Assembly: GCA_021795395.1 (NCBI GenBank)
Contig: JAJYPN010000007.1
Location: forward strand, 1 to 64,000
Direction: 5' to 3'
Source: Pseudomonadota bacterium
GTDB lineage: Bacteria > Pseudomonadota > Gammaproteobacteria > Burkholderiales > Sulfuriferulaceae
DNA: 64,000 bases
The notes under the pieces were generated by a model. That model saw nothing but the letters and a program-made list of their open reading frames with translations. It ran no database searches and had not been told where the DNA came from. Made by a program: the position numbers and the translations under genes. The first letter of the stretch is position 1; the number at the start of each line of letters is the position of its first letter. Below, in pieces: positions 45,870 through 54,357 of the stretch.

Positions 45870-46602
45870 AGTTCGATTCTCTTTTGTTTTGCATGCCTTG
45901 GGTCGCCGGGCGCAGGGCATTGACCCGTTTTGCCTTGCCTTGCCAGCGCGGCGTGATCAGGCGCATACCATGCACCCGCTTGACCGCATGAATGAAATAT
46001 ACGCCGCCGCCCATCGCCCACCAGCGATCGCCGGCCTTTTCCATGAATTCGAACCGATGCACCCACGGAATCCGCGCAAAGGGCGGCGCATAACAACACA
46101 TGCGCCACCCGGCAATGTCGCAGCCCAGCAAGGACAGCCAATCCTTCAAGCGGCTGAAATTGATAAAATTGCCGCGCCACGGAAATTCGGTGCCACGCTT
46201 TTTATATCCGCTATACAATCCCCACAAACTGCGCGGATTAAAACCACTGATCAGCAAATTGCCCTCGGCGATCAGCACTCGTTCCGCTTCACGCAAAATC
46301 TGGTGAGGATAAGGCGAAAATTCCAGCAAATGCGGCAACACCATCAAATCCACCGATTGTGCGGCAAAAGGCAAATGAGTAGGTTCTGCCAGAACATGGC
46401 CGGTTGCCCCATTGTCGACGAGAAAACGGCGCGGAATCCGGCTATTACGCAGCAAATCGATATGCGAAAGCCCCACTTGCAAGGCATTGAATCCGAACAT
46501 GTCCATTACGGCCTGATCGAAATACGCGAGCTCGCGAGTTTGCAAATACTGCCCTAACGGGCTGGTAAACCATTCCGCCAAGGAATTATCCGGATTTGTC
46601 AT
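45862..46602 (-). CDS. YafS-like SAM-dependent methyltransferase
   Basis: 246 residues. Class I methyltransferase without a clear glycine-rich motif [13 protein letters not shown] and [19 protein letters not shown]-x-S-L-W-G are typical of the YafS group. The start M-T-N-P-D lies 14 nt from the divergent gloB ATG. The gloB / yafS / rnhA neighbourhood is the same as in E. coli, where the substrate is unknown. The basic C-terminal tail (K-A-K-R-V) is common in the group. Confidence 0.85.
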   Translation of the reverse strand: MTNPDNSLAEWFTSPLGQYLQTRELAYFDQAVMDMFGFNALQVGLSHIDLLRNSRIPRRFLVDNGATGHVLAEPTHLPFAAQSVDLMVLPHLLEFSPYPHQILREAERVLIAEGNLLISGFNPRSLWGLYSGYKKRGTEFPWRGNFINFSRLKDWLSLLGCDIAGWRMCCYAPPFARIPWVHRFEFMEKAGDRWWAMGGGVYFIHAVKRVHGMRLITPRWQGKAKRVNALRPATQGMQNKRESNYE

Positions 46603-46616
46603 GCTATCATGCCCAT

Positions 46617-47393
46617 ATGAATACCGATTTATGCGTATCCCCGATCAGCGCCTTCAAGGACAATTATATCTGGGCGATACACACTCAAACGCATGCCGTG
46701 ATCGTCGACCCGGGAGACGCGCGGCCTGTATGGACCTTTTTACAAAAAAAACATCTCCAGCTTTCCGCTATCTTAATCACGCATCATCATCATGATCATG
46801 TCGGTGGCATAGCCGATCTGGTCGGACGCCACCCGGCGCCGGTGTACGGACCGGCCACGGAAGTCATACCGTGCAGGAGTATCGCCGTACAAGAGGGTAA
46901 CACAATCGAGCTTAAAGAATTAGCGCTCACCATGCATGTTCTGGAAGTTCCCGGTCACACAGCCGGTCATATTGCGTATTATACAGACGGTATGCTGTTT
47001 TGCGGCGATACCTTGTTCGGCTGCGGCTGCGGTCGCCTGTTCGAAGGCACTCCCGAGCAAATGCATGCCTCCTTGACCAAGCTGGCAAACTTACCGCGTG
47101 ACTCGGAAGTCTATTGCGCTCACGAATACACACTGAACAATATCGCGTTTGCGTTGACGGTGGAACCGCGCAATCCCGATTTGCTGGCGCGCGCGGTCGC
47201 GGATCAAAACCGTATCGCTCGAGACGAGCCTACCTTGCCTTCGACGATAGGGCTGGAACTGGCCACCAATCCGTTTTTGCGTTGCCAGATCTCTCAGGTG
47301 CAAGACTACGCCCGACAGGCGTCCGATCACCCTCTACGATCGGTTACAGAAGTATTCGCCGTCCTGCGTACCCTCAAAAATGACTTCAATTAG
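46617..47393 (+). CDS. gloB: Hydroxyacylglutathione hydrolase (glyoxalase II)
   Basis: 258 residues from the ATG at 46617. Metallo-beta-lactamase fold with the binuclear motif T-H-H-H-H-D-H-V-G-G, later H-T-A-G-H, G-D-T-L-F-G-C-G-C-G-R-L-F-E-G-T and C-A-H-E-Y-T. Hydrolyses S-lactoylglutathione to lactate and glutathione. Divergent from the yafS-like gene with almost no gap, so the two promoters must lie inside the opposite genes or overlap them. mltD follows 27 nt later as in E. coli. Confidence 0.95.
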   Translation: MNTDLCVSPISAFKDNYIWAIHTQTHAVIVDPGDARPVWTFLQKKHLQLSAILITHHHHDHVGGIADLVGRHPAPVYGPATEVIPCRSIAVQEGNTIELKELALTMHVLEVPGHTAGHIAYYTDGMLFCGDTLFGCGCGRLFEGTPEQMHASLTKLANLPRDSEVYCAHEYTLNNIAFALTVEPRNPDLLARAVADQNRIARDEPTLPSTIGLELATNPFLRCQISQVQDYARQASDHPLRSVTEVFAVLRTLKNDFN

Positions 47394-47420
47394 ACAAACA
47401 ATGCTTGCCGAATAGCACTG

Positions 47421-49139
47421 ATGAAGTATCATACGGCCATGAACACGTTACAGAATTTTACGCTCATCGCATACAAGCTCGCCCGGTTATTATTGCTGTG
47501 CCTGGGTTTGTCCGTGTCCGCAGGCACTCTGGCGGGTACGGCAGCACCTGCCGACGCCGACGCTGCCGGCAATCGCACGACCAACATCGATACCTCCTCG
47601 AACACATCCGAGTCCGGCGCTGCCGCCGGCGAATCGGCTTCGACCGCCGCTCCGGGCACAGCGACGCCAGATTCCCCGACTCAGGACACTCAAATACCCG
47701 TATCGACTGCTGGCGACGATACTGCGAACGGCGCGGATTCGCAAGACGCCGGCAATACAGACGATGCCCCCTCGGATATCTGGGACCGCATACGCAAAGG
47801 GTTTGCGCTGAAAGATTCCGATAGCCCGTTGATTGAAACGCATATCGCCTGGTACGCAAGCCGGCCCGATTACGTCAGCCGGATGGTAGAACGCAGCAGA
47901 CGCTATCTGTTTCATATTTTGGGCGAAGTGGAAAAACGCGGCATGCCTACCGAAATTGCGTTATTGCCTATGGTGGAAAGCGCCTACAATCCTATGGCGT
48001 ATTCGAGCAGCCAGGCATCGGGTATCTGGCAATTCATTCCTGCCACAGGAAAATTGTACGGCCTGAAACAGGATGGCTGGTACGACGGCAGACGCGACAT
48101 CCTGGCAGCCACCGATGCCGCACTCGATTACCTGAACAGACTGCATACCGAATTTGGCACCTGGGAACTTGCGCTGGCAGCGTACAATTGCGGCGAAGGC
48201 TGCGTCGAGCATGCCATCGCGAAAAACCAGGCGCTCGGCTTGCCTACCGATTATTCGAGCTTGAGCCTCCCGCTGGAAACCCGGCATTACGTGCCGAAAT
48301 TGCTGGCGATCAAACAGATCGTCGCCGATCCGCAAAGCGTCGGCCTCAACCTGGACAGCATACCGAACCACGCTTATTTCACCGCGGTCACCTTAAAGCG
48401 TCCTATTGACGTCAGCCTTGCAGCTAAACTGGCAAATATGCCGGTGCGCGATTTCATCTCGCTTAATCCGGCCTATAACAAGCCTGTGGTACGCTCGGAT
48501 ACGCCGGCGCAATTATTGTTGCCCGTAGACAAGGTAGATACCTTTTCCAATAACCTGCAGAATTGCACCGAACCGCTGGTCACCTGGCAAATGTATCGCG
48601 CCAGACTGGGCGAGCGCATCAAAGCGATCGCCAGAAAATTCCACGTCAGCGTAGCATGGTTAATCGAACACAATCCTATCCGTCTCAGCCGTAAAGGCAA
48701 GCTTACCAGCGAACACACGCTGATCGTTCCGCTGCGCAGCCAAGTCGCAAACGCAATAAAACCTGACGGCCTGTCCGCGCAGCACGAAAAGCTTGCCGAA
48801 AATGATCCCGTCGCCGTCAAACCCCTAACAGTCGGCTACCATGAAGATATTTCCGGTCACAGTACACCTACCGGTGTTCCCGAGCATATCAAAATCCTGC
48901 CCGGCGACACGCTCTACGGCATCGCCAAACGGTATCGGATCAGCATGCAAGACCTGAAAAAATGGAACCATACCGGTAACCACCCACTGCAGCCCGGGGC
49001 TACCCTGTTTCTCGCCGCCTCTTCCGGCCTGCATAAAACATCCAGGCAACATGGTCCTCATAAAAAATCCGGCAAGACCACGACAGCCAGAACAAGAAAA
49101 GCCATCGCACGCAAACAGCGCGCTACGCCAAAAGTATGA
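47421..49139 (+). CDS. mltD: Membrane-bound lytic murein transglycosylase D
   Basis: 572 residues; ATG at 47421, or 47439 which is closer to the signal peptide (L-A-R-L-L-L-L-C-L-G-L-S-V-S-A-G). Residues 40-115 are low-complexity (A, D, T, S). The SLT domain (about 160-280) has the catalytic glutamate in P-M-V-E-S-A-Y-N-P, then S-G-I-W-Q-F-I-P-A-T-G and A-L-A-A-Y-N-C-G-E-G. Two LysM-like repeats follow, a degenerate one near 395-440 and a clear one near 490-535 (L-P-G-D-T-L-Y-G-I-A-K-R-Y). The tail is basic. No lipobox, unlike E. coli MltD. Cleaves peptidoglycan glycan strands. Confidence 0.92.
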   Translation: MKYHTAMNTLQNFTLIAYKLARLLLLCLGLSVSAGTLAGTAAPADADAAGNRTTNIDTSSNTSESGAAAGESASTAAPGTATPDSPTQDTQIPVSTAGDDTANGADSQDAGNTDDAPSDIWDRIRKGFALKDSDSPLIETHIAWYASRPDYVSRMVERSRRYLFHILGEVEKRGMPTEIALLPMVESAYNPMAYSSSQASGIWQFIPATGKLYGLKQDGWYDGRRDILAATDAALDYLNRLHTEFGTWELALAAYNCGEGCVEHAIAKNQALGLPTDYSSLSLPLETRHYVPKLLAIKQIVADPQSVGLNLDSIPNHAYFTAVTLKRPIDVSLAAKLANMPVRDFISLNPAYNKPVVRSDTPAQLLLPVDKVDTFSNNLQNCTEPLVTWQMYRARLGERIKAIARKFHVSVAWLIEHNPIRLSRKGKLTSEHTLIVPLRSQVANAIKPDGLSAQHEKLAENDPVAVKPLTVGYHEDISGHSTPTGVPEHIKILPGDTLYGIAKRYRISMQDLKKWNHTGNHPLQPGATLFLAASSGLHKTSRQHGPHKKSGKTTTARTRKAIARKQRATPKV

Positions 49140-49324
49140 TTCATCCATAACTGGCTTACTGTGGTTTTCACAATTCCTATCATTTTTTTCCGTCGAAATA
49201 TGTTATCTTTAAACAGTAATGTATGAAATTTTAGCTTGCTGGTATCTTGTATGAGTGACATTGCGTAGAAAACACGCTTCCATCTCACTCGGCGACGGAA
49301 TAATCATGCACCTTAAGGAATGAA

Positions 49325-49567
49325 ATGCCCATCATCTTTCGTTATAAGGAATATCGGTTTTTCTTTTATTCCAACGAAGGCAGTCCAAGAGAACCGCTAC
49401 ATGTGCATGTTCGCGGTAATGATGGCGAAGCCAAATTCTGGTTGCATCCGATGGTTCATCTGGCTGACAGCAATGGCTTAGATGCCCGGACATTGCGCAT
49501 ATTGACGGAAGCGATAGAACAAAACATAGCAGTTATTGAAAGGACATGGAATGAATACTTCTGCTAA
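49325..49567 (+). CDS. DUF4160 domain protein
   Basis: 80 residues. M-P-I-I-F-R-Y-K-E-Y-R-F-F-F-Y-S-N-E, then P-L-H-V-H-V-R and E-A-K-F-W-L fit DUF4160, whose members carry a P-x-H-x-H-V motif. Such genes are usually paired with DUF2442 and listed as candidate toxin-antitoxin modules, though activity is not established in general. The downstream DUF2442 gene overlaps it by 17 nt. Start ATG at 49325 follows AAGGAATGAA. Confidence 0.82.
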   Translation: MPIIFRYKEYRFFFYSNEGSPREPLHVHVRGNDGEAKFWLHPMVHLADSNGLDARTLRILTEAIEQNIAVIERTWNEYFC

Positions 49568-49799
49568 ATCCGTTTGGTTCGACGATAACAGCATGTGGAT
49601 AGAATTGGCGGATGGCCGCACATTAGGCGTTCCATTGGCATGGTTTCCGCGATTACTGCATGCGACGCCGGAGCAGCGTCAAAATTGCGAACTATCCATT
49701 AACGGCATTCATTGGGACGACCTTGACGAAGATATTTCGGTGGCTGGCCTTTTGGCCGGCCGCGGTGATTCCACGAGCACCACAAAGATCGCTGCTTGA
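49551..49799 (+). CDS. DUF2442 domain protein
   Basis: 82 residues from the ATG at 49551 with AAGGA 7 nt upstream. The pattern W-F-D-D-N-S-M-W-I-E-L-A-D-G-R-T-L-G-V-P-L-A-W-F-P and I-H-W-D-D-L-D-E-D-I-S-V-A-G-L-L-A-G is classical DUF2442. Proposed antitoxin-like partner of DUF4160. The two genes overlap, so they are translated together. Confidence 0.88.
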   Translation: MNTSAKSVWFDDNSMWIELADGRTLGVPLAWFPRLLHATPEQRQNCELSINGIHWDDLDEDISVAGLLAGRGDSTSTTKIAA

Positions 49800-50009
49800 T
49801 TGTAGCGCACATCCAGCGTTACCAATAGATGCTCTAAGGAGCTCGCCGTTTTTGCCGTACACCGCTAATATGGGGTAGATTGGATGGGGGCTCCACCAAT
49901 CGTCCCCGCAAAATGGTTTCATACTGAAATCGTATCAAGGTGTGTGCCTGTTTTCATCCTTTCAGATTGCGCCTTGCCGTGGAATCATGCAACGCATTCA
50001 GGGACAATG
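49800..50009. other. Intergenic stretch between DUF2442 and the convergent yejF
   Basis: 210 nt. No gene, clear terminator or repeat was seen. Confidence 0.5.
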
Positions 50010-51989
50010 TCATGCATCATCAGAGCCGAGCGGATGATGACACCACACGGCATGCGTCTCGCCCAACGGCGTGGTACCGGGATATTGCCGCATGCAAATC
50101 TCCGTGGCCCGCGGACAGCGCGGATGAAAATGGCAACCTGCGGGCGGATTGACCGCCGATGCGATATCGCCGCGAGCTGTCACGCTGGCAGGGCGATCTA
50201 CGGCGGGTACGGCAGCCAGCAACGCGCGCGTATAAGGATGCCGGGGCTGGCCGATGATTTCGGCGCTGGTGCCGATCTCGACGATGCGGCCGAGATACAT
50301 GACGGCGATCCGCTGCGCGAGATAATCGGCGAGCGGCAGGTTATGCGTAATAAACAATAAGCTCAGTTTGAATTCCGCCTGCAATTCCTTGAGCAGATTG
50401 ACGATCTGTGCCTGCACCGACACGTCGAGCGAACTGGTCGGTTCATCGCAGACGATCAATTTCGGCTGTACCGCCAGCGCCCGGGCGATGGCGATGCGCT
50501 GACGCTGACCCCCAGAAAACTCGTGCGGATAGCGCTGCAAGGCCTTCGCCGGCAGGCCGACCTGCCCCATCAGTTTTTCCAGCATACGCCTACGCTCGGC
50601 AGGATTGCTTTCGGTTTTGAGAGCGATCATGCCTTCTTCGAGCAAATCCGCTACCCGCAAATGCGGGTTGAGCGATGAAAACGGGTCCTGGAAGATCATT
50701 TGCACATGCTTGCGCTGTTCGCGCAATGCACGCTGGTCGAGGCTGCCAAGCTCGACTCCGTCCAGAACGACATGCCCCGCCGTGACCGGCAGCAACTGGA
50801 GAATTGCCTTGCCTGCCGTGGTTTTGCCGCAGCCGGATTCGCCGACCAGCGCCAGTGTTTCTCCCTCGCGGATCTGGAAACCGATGCCGTCGACCGCCTT
50901 GAGTACCCGGTTCGTTCTACCCCAACCGCCTAGCGGAAAATGCACGCTCAAATCGTTCACCGCCAACAATACCTTGTCGGTCGTCGCCATGGAAGGCGCA
51001 GTTCGGGCAATGACCACCGGATCAGACCATTGCGGCATCGCCACGCGATGGCAGCGTACTGCATGACCGTTACCGGTTTGCGTCCAGTCGGGCGACTCGA
51101 CGCGGCAGCGGTCGAACACCCACTCGCAACGCTCGGCAAAGCGGCAGCCGACAAATTCGGTATCGAGCGGGGGCACGCTGCCGGCAATATTGGCGAGGCG
51201 CACGTTTTTTTGTCCCGATTTCGGCATGGCGGCAAACAGCGCCTGGCTGTACGGATGTTGCGGCGCACGGAAAAAGGCATCGCGCGGCGCGATTTCCACC
51301 AGTTCGCCGGCATACATGACGCCGACCTGATCCGCCATTCCAGCTGCCACGCCGAAATCATGGGTGATCAGCAGCATACTCATACCGCGCTGCTGCTGGA
51401 TTTGCCGCAGCAATGCCAGCACCTGCGCCTGTATTGTGACGTCCAGCGCAGTAGTCGGTTCGTCCGCAATCAGCAACGCCGGGTTGCCGGCCAGAGCCAT
51501 CGCGATCAAGACTCTTTGTTTCATCCCTCCCGACAACTGAAAAGGATATTCGCCTAAACGGCGCATCGCATCGGACAAGCCTACCGACCGCAACAACGCT
51601 GCCGCTTCCTCGCGCGCGCCGCGGCGGTGCATGCGCCGATGCCGCAACAGGGTTTCGGTGATCTGCTCGCCCAGCGTCAGCACAGGATTAAGGCTGGTCA
51701 TGGGCTCCTGAAATATCATCGCCATCGATCCGCCGCGCACGTCGCGCATCGCCGATTCCGGCAATGCCAGAATATCGCGGCCGTCAAACTCAACATCGCC
51801 GCCCCGAATAATTGCCAGCTCCGGCAGCAAACGCATGATGGACAAAGCCGTCATCGACTTACCCGATCCAGATTCTCCAAGCAAGGCAAAGGTTTGTCGG
51901 GGCGCTATGCTGAAACTCACGCCGTCGACAACGCGCAACTTGCCCAGTTCGGTATGCAACCGGTCTATACGCAATAACGGAGCGCTCAT
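50010..51989 (-). CDS. yejF: Peptide ABC transporter ATPase with two cassettes, YejF-like
   Basis: 659 residues, two fused OppD/OppF-type ATPases. Walker A are G-E-S-G-S-G-K-S-M and G-E-S-G-C-G-K-T-T; signatures L-S-G-G-M-K-Q-R and F-S-G-G-Q-R-Q-R; Walker B L-I-A-D-E-P-T-T-A-L-D and I-V-C-D-E-P-T-S-S-L-D. A C-x6-C-x... Cys-rich oligopeptide-transporter tail occurs in each half (G-C-R-F-A-E-R-C and G-C-H-F-H-P-R-C-P). Energises the YejABEF-type importer; overlaps yejE by ATGA. Confidence 0.92.
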   Translation of the reverse strand: MSAPLLRIDRLHTELGKLRVVDGVSFSIAPRQTFALLGESGSGKSMTALSIMRLLPELAIIRGGDVEFDGRDILALPESAMRDVRGGSMAMIFQEPMTSLNPVLTLGEQITETLLRHRRMHRRGAREEAAALLRSVGLSDAMRRLGEYPFQLSGGMKQRVLIAMALAGNPALLIADEPTTALDVTIQAQVLALLRQIQQQRGMSMLLITHDFGVAAGMADQVGVMYAGELVEIAPRDAFFRAPQHPYSQALFAAMPKSGQKNVRLANIAGSVPPLDTEFVGCRFAERCEWVFDRCRVESPDWTQTGNGHAVRCHRVAMPQWSDPVVIARTAPSMATTDKVLLAVNDLSVHFPLGGWGRTNRVLKAVDGIGFQIREGETLALVGESGCGKTTAGKAILQLLPVTAGHVVLDGVELGSLDQRALREQRKHVQMIFQDPFSSLNPHLRVADLLEEGMIALKTESNPAERRRMLEKLMGQVGLPAKALQRYPHEFSGGQRQRIAIARALAVQPKLIVCDEPTSSLDVSVQAQIVNLLKELQAEFKLSLLFITHNLPLADYLAQRIAVMYLGRIVEIGTSAEIIGQPRHPYTRALLAAVPAVDRPASVTARGDIASAVNPPAGCHFHPRCPRATEICMRQYPGTTPLGETHAVWCHHPLGSDDA

Positions 51990-53383
51990 CGTTGCCTACC
52001 CCGCGGATCGAAAGCATCGTGCACGCTGTCGGCAAACAGGTTGGCTGCCAGTACCAGCACGAACATCAGGCTGAATGCCGCGGCCAAAGGCCACCATACG
52101 ATCGGTTCGCGCGCCATCTCCAGACGCGCCGCATTGATCATATTGCCCCAGCTCTGCATCGCCGGATCGACGCCGACGCCCAAATACGACAAGACCGCTT
52201 CGGCCAGCACCAGTCCGGAAAAATCCATGACCACACTGATCAGGATCAAATGATACAGATTAGGCAGGATATGGCGCAGCATCATGCGCCAGTCGGATAC
52301 GCCGAAGGCGCGCGCCGCCTGCACATATTCCAGCTCGCGCAATTTCAGCGTCTCGCCGCGCAATACCCGGCATAAACCGGTCCAGCTGGTAACGCCGAGA
52401 ATGATGCACAGGAACAGCAGACGAAAATCGGTGCGGGAGGCAGCGCTGTCGAACATTGCCGGATGCATTTCGATATACACCTGCATGATCAATACCGCGG
52501 CGGCGATCAGCAATACGCTGGGTATCGCGTTCAAGGTGGTGTATAGATACTGGATAACATCGTCTACCCAGCCGCCGAAATAGCCTGCGCTTACCCCCAG
52601 CAATACGGCGAACGGCAACATGATCAGGGTCGTCAGCGTACCGATCAGAACCCCGGTGCGTATGCTCTTCAGCGTTTCGTAGAGCACATCCTGCCCGATC
52701 TTATCGGTCCCCAGCACATGAAAGGCGCCGGCCAGTTCTGCTAGCACCGCCGTCAGTGTGCCCAGCAAGGCCACCGTAAGCAGCATGCTGCGCCAGGGCA
52801 GCCGATTGTCCATCGCCAAAAGTTGACGCACCAATTCTGCGATACCGCACTGCCTGCGCATCATTAGCCATGACGCGGCACATGCGGCAACCAGCACCGC
52901 GAACGAAATGCCGAACAAAACGCCACGCCCTGCCCGGTGCGCGATATCATTGCTGCCGGTTTGGCGGCGTATGTCGTCGATGCGCAACAAAGGATAGATG
53001 CGCACTATTTTACCGTCCGGTAGAGTCACGTTTTGCTTGACGTACAAATGCTTAGCCAGCGGTGCCGAATAGGTTTTTTCCTTGTACTTGAGCAAGGGCT
53101 GCAATATTTCATCCAGCACGCTGGTGACTTCGACGCTGTATTGACGCCCTACACCCGGGTGCGCCGGTAATGCAGCACGATAATGCAGCGAATCGAGCAA
53201 GGCGATGGCAACAAACAAGAACAAAACCAGTCCCGTCGTCATCGCCACCGGCATCTGTCGCAACCGCACGCTCGCCTCATGCAACTGCCCGTGCGGACTT
53301 TTGCGCCACAGCGTCAGCGCAACGACACCGACCAGCAGCCAGATCAAGCCGTCAGTCCATAAAATGACCGGCTGCCAGTTCAA
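51986..53383 (-). CDS. yejE: Peptide ABC transporter permease with long periplasmic insert, YejE-like
   Basis: 465 residues from a TTG at 53383 that overlaps the yejB stop (TTGA); no ATG serves. A first pair of membrane helices (about 10-25 and 45-65) flanks a large extracytoplasmic loop (about 70-150) with Y-S-V-E-V-T-S-V-L-D-E-I-L-Q and Y-P-L-L-R-I-D-D-I. The rest is a standard BPD_transp_1 domain with the EAA loop E-Y-V-Q-A-A-R-A-F-G-V-S-D and A-E-A-V-L-S-Y-L-G-V-G. E. coli YejE is 341 residues, so the N-terminal part is enlarged. The start choice is somewhat uncertain. Confidence 0.85.
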   Translation of the reverse strand: MNWQPVILWTDGLIWLLVGVVALTLWRKSPHGQLHEASVRLRQMPVAMTTGLVLFLFVAIALLDSLHYRAALPAHPGVGRQYSVEVTSVLDEILQPLLKYKEKTYSAPLAKHLYVKQNVTLPDGKIVRIYPLLRIDDIRRQTGSNDIAHRAGRGVLFGISFAVLVAACAASWLMMRRQCGIAELVRQLLAMDNRLPWRSMLLTVALLGTLTAVLAELAGAFHVLGTDKIGQDVLYETLKSIRTGVLIGTLTTLIMLPFAVLLGVSAGYFGGWVDDVIQYLYTTLNAIPSVLLIAAAVLIMQVYIEMHPAMFDSAASRTDFRLLFLCIILGVTSWTGLCRVLRGETLKLRELEYVQAARAFGVSDWRMMLRHILPNLYHLILISVVMDFSGLVLAEAVLSYLGVGVDPAMQSWGNMINAARLEMAREPIVWWPLAAAFSLMFVLVLAANLFADSVHDAFDPRGRQR

Positions 53384-54357
53384 CTCAATCTCACTCTGGG
53401 ATCGGCCCAGCTGTACGCGATGTCGGTCAGTGACAAGCCGACGATGTACAATGCGGAACCGATAAATACCATCGCGCGGACAATGGCGAAATCCTGCGCC
53501 TGTATCGCATCGATGATATACGAGCCCAGCCCGGGGATGCCGAAAAACGATTCCGTCAGCAAACTGCCCATAAACAGTAAAGGCAGCACGACAACAGCGC
53601 CGGTCAATATTGGTATCAAACCGTTTTGCAAAACGTGGCGGAACAGGATGCGCCATTCCGACAGGCCTTTCGCCCGCGCCGTGCGCACATAATCCTTGCC
53701 CATTTCTTCCAGGAATATGCTGCGGTACCAGCGGCTGCCGCCGCCTATGCCGGCAATTATGGATACGGCGATCGGAAGCACGACGAATCGCCAGCTATCC
53801 AGTCCGTTGACATACCCCGAAATCGGTACCAGACGCCAAAGTTTGGCGACAAGGTATTGCCCGGCAATAATATAAAACAGCCCGGAAATCGACATCAGGG
53901 CCACAGCCAGCATGACGCCGAAACGGTCCAGATGCGTACCACGGAACAACACCAGCAGCAAGGCGAAACTGATGTTTGTCAGCAATCCCAGCACAAATAC
54001 CGGCAACGCGATTTCCAGACTGGGGCCGGCACGGGTTTCAATTTCATGGGAGATATTCCGCCCATCGTCCGACTGGCCGAAATCCAGCACAAACATGCGC
54101 AGCGATTTATCAAAAAATACGGTGTCGGTCAGTTTATCGCTACCATGCGCCTGCGGATGGTAAAACAAGGGCTTGTCGTAACCGTGAGCCGTTTTCCAGC
54201 GAGCTATCGCCGCGGCGCTCACATGTTTGGTACCCAAGTGCATGCGCGCCATATCGTCCGGCGTATTGACGATGAAGAACAATAAAAACGTCAACAAATT
54301 GACGCCGAATAAAATCGGCAGAGCATAAAGAAAGCGGCGACCAAGGTAATGGATCAT
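53380..54357 (-). CDS. yejB: Peptide ABC transporter permease, YejB-like
   Basis: 325 residues from the ATG at 54357, which overlaps the stop of the binding-protein gene (ATGA). N-terminal helix (L-Y-A-L-P-I-L-F-G-V-N-L-L-T-F-L-L-F-F), a periplasmic loop with H-G-Y-D-K-P-L, then five more helices. The EAA loop is Y-V-R-T-A-R-A-K-G-L-S-E. Near the end, T-E-S-F-F-G-I-P-G-L-G is typical of OppB-like permeases. Works with YejE. Confidence 0.92.
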   Translation of the reverse strand: MIHYLGRRFLYALPILFGVNLLTFLLFFIVNTPDDMARMHLGTKHVSAAAIARWKTAHGYDKPLFYHPQAHGSDKLTDTVFFDKSLRMFVLDFGQSDDGRNISHEIETRAGPSLEIALPVFVLGLLTNISFALLLVLFRGTHLDRFGVMLAVALMSISGLFYIIAGQYLVAKLWRLVPISGYVNGLDSWRFVVLPIAVSIIAGIGGGSRWYRSIFLEEMGKDYVRTARAKGLSEWRILFRHVLQNGLIPILTGAVVVLPLLFMGSLLTESFFGIPGLGSYIIDAIQAQDFAIVRAMVFIGSALYIVGLSLTDIAYSWADPRVRLS

